The position numbers were made by a program, and so were the translations under genes. The notes under the pieces are model-generated. The model made no database searches, was not told the DNA's origin, and saw nothing but the letters and a program-made list of their open reading frames with translations. From CAIWHR01 sp963823215 (GTDB lineage Bacteria; Pseudomonadota; Gammaproteobacteria; Burkholderiales; Casimicrobiaceae), in the NCBI GenBank assembly GCA_963823215.1, contig CAWGKT010000002.1, forward strand, positions 62,001 to 126,000: 64,000 nt of DNA, read 5' to 3'. Shown in pieces: positions 44,194 to 53,165 of the stretch; the stretch's first letter is position 1; every line of letters starts with the position of its first letter.

Positions 44194-45246
44194 CTACGCC
44201 CGCGCGGGACTCTCCGGCAACAGGCCGAGCATCGTGGCGGGCAGCGGCACGGCCGGCAGCGCGGGCGACGCGGGCGCCGAGGTGATCCCCAGTTCGCGCA
44301 TCGTCGCCATGACGGAGCTGAAATCGGCCGCCGTCTGCACGTCGGCGATCGGCTTCGCCAGCAGATTCACGGCACGCCCGCTGACGACCAGCGGTATCTC
44401 CGATGGCAATTCGGCGCGCAGCGAGCGGATCTCCTGGCCGGCGATCTTGCCCGAGATTCCACGATCGAACAGCAGCACGACCAGGCTCGTCTTGTAGGCC
44501 GAGGCCGCCCCGGCGATTTCCTGAGCCGGCACGCCTGCGCCCAGCGTCAGGCAGTTGACGCCCTCGGTGAACAGCAGCAATTCCAGAATCGCGAGACCGA
44601 GCTGGTTCGGATCGTTGGGCGGTGTGGCGAGCAGCACGTGCTGTGCATCGCGGGAGGGGCGGACGAGCCGCGTCACGTCGCGCAGCAGGCGGTGCACCAG
44701 ATCGCCGAAGCGCAGCTCCTGGAAGGTCTCCATCTCGCCACGCACGACCCTCTCGTGCACGGCCTCGTTCAGCGGAATGAGCGTCGCCTCGAGGAACTTG
44801 CGCATTCCCTGCCCCGCCAGCAGCTTCGACAGATGATTCTGCAGCTCGCCGACGCGATGCTGCGCGAGCAGCTTGACGGCGCCCTCGATCTCGCCCGGCA
44901 GCGGCGCCGGATCCTCGACCGTGAGTCCCAGCATCGATTGCAGCACCGACTCGGTCAGCGGCACCACGGCGCCCGCGCGCCAGCCTTCCGACAGCAGCTG
45001 CTTGATGAGCTTCAGGCGCGCGACCTGGTCCGGCGGATAAACGCGGTCACCGAAGCTGTCGCGCAGCGGCGTCGGAAAGTTATAGCGGCGCTGCCACATG
45101 TAAAGCTGTTCGCGGCGCAAGCCGGTGATCCGGACGACCTCGCGAATGTGCAGCGCGTTGCGCGCGTCACCCGCGGCCACGGGCACTTCAGCGAGCTCCA
45201 CCGGCGGCTCGCGTCGGCGAGCGGGTGCTGTGATCAGGATGCCCAT
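44194..45246 (-). CDS. MerR-type regulator with degenerate B12-binding-like domain (350 aa)
   Basis: CarH/LitR-like layout. The N-terminal MerR helix-turn-helix is ALHIREVVRITGLRREQLYMWQRR (read as IREVVRITGLRREQLYMW) and DRVYPPDQVARL, at about residues 30-95. A helical four-helix segment and a Rossmann-like C-terminal domain follow (VLLATPPNDPNQLGLAILELLL, GVNCLTLGAGVPAQ). In CarH the cobalamin-ligating His sits in the ...PPxExHELG loop; here the loop is PPNDPNQLG with no His. Cobalamin binding in the usual mode is therefore unlikely, and another ligand or none is inferred. Divergent from the PilZ-like gene. Confidence 0.75.
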   Translation of the reverse strand: MGILITAPARRREPPVELAEVPVAAGDARNALHIREVVRITGLRREQLYMWQRRYNFPTPLRDSFGDRVYPPDQVARLKLIKQLLSEGWRAGAVVPLTESVLQSMLGLTVEDPAPLPGEIEGAVKLLAQHRVGELQNHLSKLLAGQGMRKFLEATLIPLNEAVHERVVRGEMETFQELRFGDLVHRLLRDVTRLVRPSRDAQHVLLATPPNDPNQLGLAILELLLFTEGVNCLTLGAGVPAQEIAGAASAYKTSLVVLLFDRGISGKIAGQEIRSLRAELPSEIPLVVSGRAVNLLAKPIADVQTAADFSSVMATMRELGITSAPASPALPAVPLPATMLGLLPESPARA

Positions 45247-45575
45247 CGTCGTCTTTCCCTAGCGTTCTGCGTCACTTACGCGGTTTCGGCTGTGCTGCAC
45301 AAGTCTGTAACTCGAGGCGTTCCCATTGCATTGCGGGCGCGCATTCGGCGCCGGAAGTGAAATGGGGGCCACGGTTCAAGCTGTGGAGCACGGACGGTAC
45401 CATGCACGATGCGTGCCAGATGCGGCCATGCTATTGCCCGACGGCCCGCTTTCGGTGATGATCTCCCCCAAGGGCCCGTCGCCGGCGACGGGGAACTCCG
45501 CGGTTCCCGCTCGTGCACCACAGCTGCGAGGGCTTGTTTCTTGCGTGGCACCTCCGGACGCCGCCCATCACCCCG
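45247..45575. other. Divergent intergenic region
   Basis: 329 bases between the MerR-type gene (minus) and the PilZ-like gene (plus). Both promoters should be here. No long palindrome, hairpin or additional gene could be supported. The frame of the PilZ-like gene is open up to 45513, so an earlier start is possible. Confidence 0.4.
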
Positions 45576-47270
45576 ATGCTCAGATTCCGCTCAACGTCGT
45601 CAGGGCCCCTCCGCGATCCCCGATCCGCCGAGCGCTGGCTGGCGACCCTTCCAGCCAACGACCCCCTCGTCGCACAGCGCAGCATCGCTGCCGAACTGCG
45701 CGCGGTCGCCGAACGCGCGGCGCACCGCAAGCCATCGACCCTCGAAGGGGTTTTCAGGGTCGACACCTATGCGAACGGACTCGCGCGAACCCTGACGAAG
45801 CAGTACGTCCAGCATGTGGGCCGCTCCGCGAAAATCGGGGACCAGCTCTGGCAGGCGCTGTTCGAGCTGGCGCAGGGATTCCACGAGTGCTACGGGGCGT
45901 TTGCCCGCGACGTCGGCGATCAGTCCCCCGGCAGCAAATGGCGTGCGCTCCTCCCGGGGCTCGTCGTGCGGCAGATCGCCTATCTGCGCCAGGACGCGAA
46001 GCTCCGGCTCTATCGTTGCGAGCGTTGGGATGCGACGAAATGGAGCGGACTGTTCGCGACCTTCGTGCGCGCGTGTGGGCACCGGTTCGAGCGGGAGCCG
46101 CTTCGCCTCAACCCGAAGGGCGTTCCGACGACGGTCGAGCGCGAATTCCTGAAGACCTTGCTGCTGCATCTTGCCAATCCGGGCAATCTGACGCCGAAGG
46201 AGGTCGAATGGATCGCCGAGCAGCTTGATGCCTGGTGCCAGCCGCTGCGCCTGACGGTGACGCCGACCTCGGCGACCACGTTCTACGTGGACCTCGCCGG
46301 AAGCGCCGGGTTGCGCCGCCGCTCGCTCGCGCCCCTCGAGGGCCGGGTGCTGTTTGTCGACCTGCGGCCTCTCCACGCCCTGCTCGTGCAGAACCGGACC
46401 GAGCTGGAGCAGGCAGTAAGGAACGAACCTCGTTCCGAAAGCAATTCGCGTCATCGCCAACAGTTCGGGCTCTTCAACAAGCTCGCGAGCCGCATCGATC
46501 CCGAATACAGGCCGCTGGCGAGGCGCGGGGAACGTAAACTCGCGTCTGGCCTCGTCGACGCCATCGTCGGCTTTCCCTCCATCTGCACGCATCGGCACGG
46601 GGACGACACGGCCGCGATTGCACCGACCGACACCGGTCACAGTTTCAGCAATGCGATGGAACTCGCAGTCTTCGGGCGAACGCGCGAGCCGGGTTCCGGG
46701 ATGCGGCCAGGATCGGGGCGGCTCCCAACGTCAACGGCGCCTGGCGGGACCTGGGAGATGAAGGACATCAGCGCGTCGGGGTTCCGCCTCAATGCGCCGA
46801 TGGGCACCGCGACGGTGCTCACGCTCAACACGCTCGTGGCAATCCGCCGCCGCGATCAGGAAGCATGGGTCCTGGGGGTCATCCGGCGCATGCGCCGCCT
46901 TTCGGCCAAGGAGGCGGAGATCGGACTGCAGCTGATCGCGAACTCGCTGGCCAACGCCGAACTCTGCGAACAACGCAAGGCGCGAGATTCCGATTACTCG
47001 GTCAATGGCACGATTCCGACCGCCACCGGACGCGAGTTCCAGGGTCTCTTCCTTTCGTTCAATCGGCGCGAGGGGGAGCCGCCGGTGCAGTCCTTGATGG
47101 TCCCCGCCGTCGAGTACCACGCGTCCAGGCACTACACGCTTCGGACGGGAGGTTCGTCGCGCACGATCCGGTACGGGCGCGTGCTCGAACGTCATGCGGA
47201 CTGGGTCTGGACAGTCGTCGATCCCGTGGCGCCGGGAACCGCGCCGGCGGGGTCCGGACCCGTCGCCTGA
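45576..47270 (+). CDS. PilZ-like protein with long uncharacterised N-terminus (564 aa)
   Basis: The N-terminal 370 residues match no domain I can name; they are alpha-helical and Arg-rich, with recurring conserved-looking stretches (WLATLPANDPLVAQR, YLRQDAKLRLYRCERWD, LLLHLANPGNLTPKEVEWI). The C-terminal part from about residue 390 has a PilZ-like core (WEMKDISASGFRL, then LNTLVAIRR and WVLGVIRRMRR), suggesting c-di-GMP binding. The RxxxR motif usually preceding the D/NxSxxG element is not clear, so binding is uncertain. No frameshift. The acyl-CoA synthetase follows after 10 bases. Confidence 0.6.
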   Translation: MLRFRSTSSGPLRDPRSAERWLATLPANDPLVAQRSIAAELRAVAERAAHRKPSTLEGVFRVDTYANGLARTLTKQYVQHVGRSAKIGDQLWQALFELAQGFHECYGAFARDVGDQSPGSKWRALLPGLVVRQIAYLRQDAKLRLYRCERWDATKWSGLFATFVRACGHRFEREPLRLNPKGVPTTVEREFLKTLLLHLANPGNLTPKEVEWIAEQLDAWCQPLRLTVTPTSATTFYVDLAGSAGLRRRSLAPLEGRVLFVDLRPLHALLVQNRTELEQAVRNEPRSESNSRHRQQFGLFNKLASRIDPEYRPLARRGERKLASGLVDAIVGFPSICTHRHGDDTAAIAPTDTGHSFSNAMELAVFGRTREPGSGMRPGSGRLPTSTAPGGTWEMKDISASGFRLNAPMGTATVLTLNTLVAIRRRDQEAWVLGVIRRMRRLSAKEAEIGLQLIANSLANAELCEQRKARDSDYSVNGTIPTATGREFQGLFLSFNRREGEPPVQSLMVPAVEYHASRHYTLRTGGSSRTIRYGRVLERHADWVWTVVDPVAPGTAPAGSGPVA

Positions 47271-47280
47271 TCACATCCGG

Positions 47281-48945
47281 ATGGCGGTCGATCGTTACCG
47301 CGAGATCTGTGCGGCGCACCGCTGGAACGTGCCCGCGGAATTCAACATCGCGCAGGCCTGTTGCGCGCGCTGGGCGAACGATCGCTCGCGCTTTGCGCTG
47401 TACTGGGAGGACGAGTCGGGGGCGCGTGCCTCGTTCACGTTCTGGGATCTGCAGCAGTACGCGAATCGGCTGTCCAACGCACTGGCGGCGCTGGGTATCC
47501 GGCGCGGCGACAAGATCGCGCTCGTTCTTCCGCAGCGGCCCGAAACCGTGGTCGCGCACATGGCGGTCTACCAGCTTGGGGCCGTTGCCGTGCCGTTGTC
47601 CTTCCTGTTCGGCCCTGAGGCACTCGAATACCGGCTGATTGATTCCGAGGCGAGGATCGCGTTCGTGGACCCGCAGTCACAGCCGAACCTCGCGTCGATC
47701 CGCGGGCGCTGTCCCGGCGTCGCCCATGTCGTCGGCGTCGCGGGCGCGCGCGAGGCGTGGATCACGCCCTACGAGCTGTTGCTCGAGAAGGCATCGTGCC
47801 ACTTCACGCCCGTGACGACCCGCGCCGTCGATCCGGCGCTCCTGGTCTACACCAGTGGCACCACGGGACCGCCGAAGGGGGCGCTGATGCCGCAGCAATG
47901 CCTGCTTGGCAATCTGCCCGGATTCGTCCATTCGCATGACGGCTACCCGCGCGAAACGGACCTCTTCTGGTCGCCGGCCGACTGGGCGTGGACCGGTGGG
48001 CTGATGGACGCACTGCTCCCGGCGCTGTATTTCGGCCAGCCGATCGTCGGCTATCGCGGGCGGTTCGAACCGGACCGCGCGCTCGGCCTGATCGAGAAGT
48101 ACGGGGTCCGCAACGCGTTCCTGTTCCCGACGGCTCTGAAGATGCTGATGAAGGCCCATCCGCGGCCCAGGGAACGCTTCGACATCCGCCTGCGGACCGT
48201 CATGAGCGCCGGGGAAGCCGTCGGGACCGCGGTATTCGACTGGGCACGCGACGCACTCGGCGTGACGATCAACGAAATGTTCGGGCAAACCGAAATGAAT
48301 TACGTCGTCGGCAATTCGCACGAGTTGTGGCCGGCGAAACCCGGTTCGATGGGCCGCCCCTACCCCGGCCACAGCATCGCCGTGATCGACGAGGACGGCC
48401 GCGACGTCGGCGCGGACGAGATCGGCGAGGTTGCGGTCAACCGCCTGGCGCCCGATGGCAATCCGGACCCCGTATTCTTCCTCGAGTACTACGGGAATCC
48501 CGAGGGGACCGCGAGGAAGTTCACCGGCGACTGGTGCCGCACCGGCGACCTCGCACGGCGCGACACCGAGGGCTACCTCTGGTACCAGGGCCGCGCCGAC
48601 GACATGTTCAAGGCGGCGGGATACCGGATCGGCCCGTCGGAGATCGAGAACTGTCTCGTCCGCCATCCGGCGGTCGCGAACGTTGCGGTGGTCCCCTCGC
48701 CCGACGAGATGCGCGGCAACGTCGTGAAAGCGTTCATCGTGCTCGCGGCGGACCAAACTCCGTCAGCGGCGCTCGAGAACGACATACGCGAGCATGTGCG
48801 GCGTTACCTTGCGCCCTACGAATACCCGAAGGAAATCGAATTCATCGACGCGCTGCCGATGACCACGACCGGCAAGGTGCAACGGCGCGTGCTGCGCGAA
48901 CGCGAGCGCGAACGGAAGGCGGCGCAATCGGGGTCAGATACGTAG
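47281..48945 (+). CDS. Acyl-CoA synthetase, AMP-binding family (554 aa)
   Basis: Adenylate-forming enzyme activating a carboxylate to its CoA thioester. Phosphate loop YTSGTTGPPKGAL near residue 185, NEMFGQTEMNYVV near 335 (A5 motif), GDWCRTGDLARRD near 420, YRIGPSEIENCL near 445, and the catalytic Lys in TTTGKVQRRVLRE near 535. The N-terminus (RWNVPAEFNIAQ) resembles acetyl-/medium-chain synthetases. The last codons and the stop (SGSDT, TAG) are read from the inverted-repeat element at 48930, so the original C-terminus has been replaced or extended by it. The ATG at 47281 follows the PilZ-like gene closely. Confidence 0.88.
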   Translation: MAVDRYREICAAHRWNVPAEFNIAQACCARWANDRSRFALYWEDESGARASFTFWDLQQYANRLSNALAALGIRRGDKIALVLPQRPETVVAHMAVYQLGAVAVPLSFLFGPEALEYRLIDSEARIAFVDPQSQPNLASIRGRCPGVAHVVGVAGAREAWITPYELLLEKASCHFTPVTTRAVDPALLVYTSGTTGPPKGALMPQQCLLGNLPGFVHSHDGYPRETDLFWSPADWAWTGGLMDALLPALYFGQPIVGYRGRFEPDRALGLIEKYGVRNAFLFPTALKMLMKAHPRPRERFDIRLRTVMSAGEAVGTAVFDWARDALGVTINEMFGQTEMNYVVGNSHELWPAKPGSMGRPYPGHSIAVIDEDGRDVGADEIGEVAVNRLAPDGNPDPVFFLEYYGNPEGTARKFTGDWCRTGDLARRDTEGYLWYQGRADDMFKAAGYRIGPSEIENCLVRHPAVANVAVVPSPDEMRGNVVKAFIVLAADQTPSAALENDIREHVRRYLAPYEYPKEIEFIDALPMTTTGKVQRRVLRERERERKAAQSGSDT

Positions 48946-49005
48946 ACATACGGCACCACCAATCGATCGGCCTGCAGGGGCCACGTCTGTTACGTATCTG
49001 ACCCC
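48930..49005. mobile_element. Palindromic element (MITE/REP-like) with GGGGTCAGATACGTA ends
   Basis: Perfect 15-bp inverted ends: GGGGTCAGATACGTA (48930-48944) and TACGTATCTGACCCC (48991-49005), with a 46-bp interior and no coding capacity. Ends with GGGGTCAGA are widespread in betaproteobacterial REP-like elements. The left arm lies inside the acyl-CoA synthetase reading frame and provides its stop. No flanking duplication is obvious. On the transcript it would form a strong hairpin and could act as a terminator between the convergent synthetase and XrtH genes. Confidence 0.8.
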
Positions 49006-49028
49006 GGTTCCAGATGAGCCTGGCGCCC

Positions 49029-49601
49029 TTATCGGATCCTGAGGCGCTCGAGAAATTGGCGATGGGTGAGCACCCACGCGACGGCTGGCACCACGGTCGG
49101 CAATATCAACGCGCCGAACTGATAGGAAAACGCGATCACTTCCCGCTGCCAGGCGACGAATCCCGTCTGCGACGCGATTTGCGGTCCCGACGTGATGGCG
49201 ACGGTCTTCAGGAAGTCGGCGAGGACACCCCAGGCGACGAACGGCACGAGGGCCGCGTAGCCCGCGAGCAGGCGGCGCAGCCAGCCCGGTTCGCGCGCGG
49301 CGAGCACCAGCGCCGCGTAGAGCGGCAGTCCGAACGCATACAGCAGCATGTTCACATCGGCGGTGATCTCGGCACCCTGCGTCGAGGTCGAACCGGGCTT
49401 GAGCGCCGTTGCGAAGGTGAGCACGGCGCCGGCCTGCTCGACCCCGCGCACGAGATCGCCGAATGCAGAGCGGGCGACGAGCTCAACGAGCACCGCCACC
49501 GGCCACATCAGCACGGGTGCCGCGAAATACCAGACGACGAATGCCGCCGGCAGCCACGCGAAAACCCTGGCGACGAAGCCGCGAAGCGGACCGTGCGTCA
49601 C
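49029..49601 (-). CDS. Exosortase H-associated membrane protein (190 aa)
   Basis: Protein with about five hydrophobic helices (WLPAAFVVWYFAAPVLMW, NMLLYAFGLPLYAALVLAA, LLAGYAALVPFVAWGVL, FGALILPTVVPAVAWVL). It is encoded 20 bases downstream of XrtH, the usual position of the XrtH partner protein. Function unknown, presumably assisting substrate processing at the inner membrane. No frameshift. Confidence 0.7.
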   Translation of the reverse strand: MTHGPLRGFVARVFAWLPAAFVVWYFAAPVLMWPVAVLVELVARSAFGDLVRGVEQAGAVLTFATALKPGSTSTQGAEITADVNMLLYAFGLPLYAALVLAAREPGWLRRLLAGYAALVPFVAWGVLADFLKTVAITSGPQIASQTGFVAWQREVIAFSYQFGALILPTVVPAVAWVLTHRQFLERLRIR

Positions 49602-49621
49602 GCTCGCCGCCTATGGCCCGC

Positions 49622-50161
49622 TCATGCCGCCGCCGACGCGGCAGAGCCTCCCGGGGGTCCGCCCGGCCCGTTGCCGCGGCCATCGGCCTTCGGGAGCAGA
49701 CGAACCCAGACCAGCCACACAACCAGCACATCGAGCATGATCAGCGCCTGCCAGACGTAAAGATGCGCCCATTCGAACATCTGCATGTTCCATTGTCCGA
49801 GGTAGAACAGGCTGATCACGCGCACGATGTTGAGACCCTGCACCGCGACGATGCCGGCGGCCAGGCCGACGAGCTTTTCCCGCCACGGCGCGGGGAACGC
49901 GAAGATCGCGGCCACCAGCACGATGGTCGCCTCGATGCCGTTGCAGCCTGCCTCGATCGAGACCGCGAACCCGTTCACGGTGCTGCGCAGAACCTTGCCC
50001 ACCGCCACGACGTCGGGGTCGATCACCGTGACCAACCAGGCGCTGATCGCCGCCAGCGCATTGGTCCACGGGACGACGAAATACTGCTGCGCCCAGGGAG
50101 TGAGCTCGAGGCCGAAGAGCGTCGCCTGCAGCGCGACGAACGTGATGAAGAATCGAAGCAC
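49622..50161 (-). CDS. xrtH: Exosortase H (XrtH), transpeptidase-like sorting enzyme (179 aa)
   Basis: Multi-pass inner-membrane cysteine protease/transpeptidase of the exosortase/archaeosortase family. The proposed catalytic triad is visible: Cys in EAGCNGIEATIV (near residue 73), Arg in NIVRVISLFY (near 112), His in FEWAHLYVWQA (near 129). Small size and a dedicated partner gene point to XrtH, which recognises IPTLxxWG-CTERM tails rather than PEP-CTERM. No such substrate is encoded in the window. Complete. Confidence 0.8.
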   Translation of the reverse strand: MLRFFITFVALQATLFGLELTPWAQQYFVVPWTNALAAISAWLVTVIDPDVVAVGKVLRSTVNGFAVSIEAGCNGIEATIVLVAAIFAFPAPWREKLVGLAAGIVAVQGLNIVRVISLFYLGQWNMQMFEWAHLYVWQALIMLDVLVVWLVWVRLLPKADGRGNGPGGPPGGSAASAAA

Positions 50162-50177
50162 CCGGCGATTCTACCGT

Positions 50178-51485
50178 TCAGGTCTTCGCGCGCGCGAGCG
50201 GGGGATTCGCGGCGAAGTAGCGCCGGATGCCGTCGCCCATCGATTCGGCGAACTGCGCCTGGTGGCGATCGCTGCGCAACTTCAGCTCTTCGTCAGGATT
50301 GGAGATGAACGCCGTCTCGACGAGGACCGACGGGATGTCCGGCGCTTTCAGGACGGCGAATCCCGCCTGCTCGACCGACGCCCTTGTGCAGCGTGTTGAT
50401 CGTGCCGATGCTGTTCAGCAGGTGCCGGCCGGCCTTCAGGCTGTCGCTGATCTGCGCAGTCTGCGAAAGGTCGAGCAGCGTGCGCGCGAGCACCGGGATC
50501 CTTGCCGTCGAGATTCACGCCGCCGATCAGATCCGCGGCGTTTTGCTGCTGCGCGAGCCACTTCGCCGCCGTGCTGGTCGCGCCGCTCTCGGACAGCGCG
50601 AACACCGACGAGCCGCGTGCCCGCGCCTCGCGAAACGCGTCGGCGTGGATGGAGACGAAGAGATCGGCCTCGACGCGGCGCGCCTTCTGCACGCGGGCCG
50701 CGAGCGGCACGTAGTAGTCGTCGTCGCGCGTCAGCATGGCTCGCATGCCGGGCTCGGCGTCGATGAGGCGCTTGAGCTTCCGGCCGATCGCGAGCGTGAC
50801 GTCCTTCTCCAGCGTGCCGCGACGACCGACGGCGCCGGGATCCTCGCCGCCGTGCCCCGGATCGAGCGCGATGGTGATCCGTCGCCGTCCCTGCGGTTTC
50901 GCGTCCGGCCTGATTTCGGCGGCGGGCGGCGGCGCCGCGCCGCCGGGCTTCGCTTCCGCGCCGGTTGCTTCGCGCTTCTCCTCGAGCAGCGCCATCAGCG
51001 GATCGAGCGGCGTCAGCGGATAGAGGTCCAGGACGACGCGATATCCGAATTCGGCCACCGGCTTCAGCACGAACAGCTGCGTTCGCGTCTCGGACTTGAG
51101 ATCGAACACCACGCGCAGCGTTTCGGGCGCCCTTGTCCCGAAGCGGATCGCCGCGATGTACGGGTCCGACGCCTGCACGCGCATCGGAAGCTGCGCGAGC
51201 TCGGGCGTGAGCCGCACGCCTTCGAGCTCGAGGACGACGCGATGCGGATCCCTGAGCGTCGAAACCTGGTGGGCGACGGAAACCGGCGCTTCGAGCACGA
51301 CGCGCGTGTATTCCTGCGCGGGCCACATCCGCGCAGACGCGATGCCCGCGACATTGGCCCAGGCCACGGACGGAACGACGAGCTGGCGCCACCGGCAGCA
51401 GCAACCACTGACAGACGCGCCGGCGCTCGAGCGATATCGCGACTACGGCGGACTCGCGCCGATGGAGGTCATCGCGGTCAGGCAT
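50178..51485 (-). CDS. amiC: N-acetylmuramoyl-L-alanine amidase AmiC, three frameshifts
   Basis: Periplasmic zinc amidase that splits septal peptidoglycan. The N-terminal signal region contains twin Arg (ERRRVCQWLLL, then VVPSVAWA), suggesting Tat export as for E. coli AmiC. It continues with an AMIN domain (QEYTRVVLEAPV to VVLDLYPL) and an Amidase_3 domain with zinc ligands in ALDPGHGGEDPGA and FVSIHADAF. Frames move by +1 near 51390, 50505 and 50385; deleting one base at each restores VAQLVVPSVAWA, GKDPVLARTLLD and HKGSVEQAGFAVL, giving 434 residues ending LARAKT. The start (51485) overlaps tsaE by about 40 bases and could be later. Confidence 0.85.
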
Positions 51486-51936
51486 CGTTCACCGGCCTCC
51501 GTGTGCGCAGCAAGCGCGAGGTTGCGTCCGGACAATGAAGCATCGTCCGGATACGTGAATGTCAATTCGAGGTCGGGTGGCGGCAGCAGACCGCCGACCC
51601 GCTCGGGCCATTCGATCAGGCAAACCGTGTCGCGGCTGAAAGCAATCGGCGAATCCCGCCGTTTCCCATTCGCCTGGATCAGCGAATCGATAAAAATCAA
51701 AGTGATAAAAGTATAAGCTCGAAAGCGGGTAATGTTCAACCAATGGATAGCTCGGACTCTTGACCGGACCCGACCCAGCCCAGCGCCTTCAGGCACCCGC
51801 GCACGAACGTGGTCTTCCCCGCACCGAGGTCGCCCGACAGCGTGACGATCATGCCGCCCGCGAGCCCGCGCGCAAGTCGCGCGCCCGCTGCTTCGGTGGC
51901 GGCAGGGTCAGGGAGGTGGAGGGCGGCGATGGACAT
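51443..51936 (-). CDS. tsaE: TsaE ATPase for tRNA t6A synthesis, two frameshifts
   Basis: Small P-loop ATPase that works with TsaB, TsaC and TsaD to make t6A37 on ANN-decoding tRNAs. Walker A is LSGDLGAGKTTFVRG near residue 38; then SPSYPLVEHYP, YHFDFYRFADPGEW (the HxDxYR element) and VCLIEWPERVGG follow. Frames move by +1 near 51768 and 51640; deleting one base at each gives GWVGPVKSPSYPL and DCFSRDTVCLIEW and 163 residues. It is divergent from queG and upstream of amiC, the usual gene neighbourhood. Confidence 0.85.
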
Positions 51937-51978
51937 GATGCGAGAACGGATGCGCGCTCGTGGTGTACGCTTTGGCGG

Positions 51979-53106
51979 ATGCAGACGTCGAGCCCGCGCC
52001 CCGCCGCCCCCGCCGCCGTGACCGACTGGCCCGCGCTCGCCGCCGACATCGCGCGCTGGGGCGCAGGCACTGGGATTCCAGGAAATCGGCATCGCCGACA
52101 CCGACCTCGACATGCGAGGAGCGACGGCTGGTCGAATGGCTCGCCGCGGGTCGGCACGGCGCCATGGATTATATGGCAAGGCATGGCGCGACCCGCGCGC
52201 GGCCCGCGGGAGCTGATCCCGGGGACGCTGCTCGTGATCACCGCGCGCATGAATTACCGACCGCCGGGGGCACGTGCGAGCGCGGCCGTGCTGGACGATC
52301 CGACGAAAGCGTTCGTCGCGCGCTACGCGCTCGGCCGCGACTACCACAAGGTGCTGCGCGCGAGGCTGCAGCGGCTCGCCGACCGCATTGCGTCGATGAT
52401 CGGCGATTTCGGCTACCGCGTGTTCACCGACAGCGCTCCCGTGCTGGAAGTCGCGCTGGCGGCGAAGTCCGGCATCGGCTGGCAGGGCAAGCACACGCTG
52501 CTCCTCACGCGCGATGCGGGGTCCTGGTTCTTCCTGGGCGAGATCTACACCGACCTCCCGCTGCCCGCGACACCGCCGCAGCCGTCGCACTGCGGCAGCT
52601 GCAGCGCGTGCATCGACGTCTGCCCGACGGGTGCGATCGTCGCGCCCTACGAGCTCGACGCCCGCCGCTGCATCTCCTATCTCACGATCGAGCTGCCGGG
52701 CAGCATCCCGGAAGAGCTGCGGCCGCTCATCGGCAACCGCGTCTACGGCTGCGACGACTGCCAGCTCTGTTGCCCATGGAACCGGTTTGCGCAGGATGCG
52801 GACGAGCCGGACTTCGCCGTGCGCAACGGGCTCGACGATGCCGATCTCGTCGCGCTGTTCGCCTGGACCGAGGCCGAGTTCACGTCGCGCCTGGCCGGCA
52901 GCGCGATCCGGCGGATCGGCTTCGAGCGGTGGTCACGCAATCTGGCGGTCGGACTCGGCAATGCGCCGGGTCATCCGGGCATCATCGCCGCGCTCGAGTC
53001 CCGCGTCGACGACCCGTCGGCGCTGGTGCGCGAGCACGTCGCATGGGCGCTGGCCCGGCACCGGGCAGAAGCGAAGTCAGACGAGCCTTCGCTCCGCCCG
53101 CGCTGA
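51979..53106 (+). CDS. queG: Epoxyqueuosine reductase QueG, three frameshifts
   Basis: Cobalamin- and Fe-S-dependent enzyme for the last step of queuosine synthesis on tRNA. The DUF1730 region is at the N-terminus (EERRLVEWLAAGRHGAMDYM, PGTLLVITARMNY); two [4Fe-4S] motifs follow (CGSCSACIDVCPTGAI and CDDCQLCCPWN). Frames move by +1 three times in the first 250 bases (near 52066, 52110 and 52210). Removing one base at each gives a 374-residue protein; the rest is uninterrupted. Functionally linked to gluQ at 40804. Confidence 0.9.
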   Translation: MQTSSPRPAAPAAVTDWPALAADIARWGAGTGIPGNRHRRHRPRHARSDGWSNGSPRVGTAPWIIWQGMARPARGPRELIPGTLLVITARMNYRPPGARASAAVLDDPTKAFVARYALGRDYHKVLRARLQRLADRIASMIGDFGYRVFTDSAPVLEVALAAKSGIGWQGKHTLLLTRDAGSWFFLGEIYTDLPLPATPPQPSHCGSCSACIDVCPTGAIVAPYELDARRCISYLTIELPGSIPEELRPLIGNRVYGCDDCQLCCPWNRFAQDADEPDFAVRNGLDDADLVALFAWTEAEFTSRLAGSAIRRIGFERWSRNLAVGLGNAPGHPGIIAALESRVDDPSALVREHVAWALARHRAEAKSDEPSLRPR

Positions 53107-53165
53107 CGGGCAGCCGGTGGGTCAACGGCCGCCGCATGCGGCTGCCGATTCGACGCTGGCCGCGT

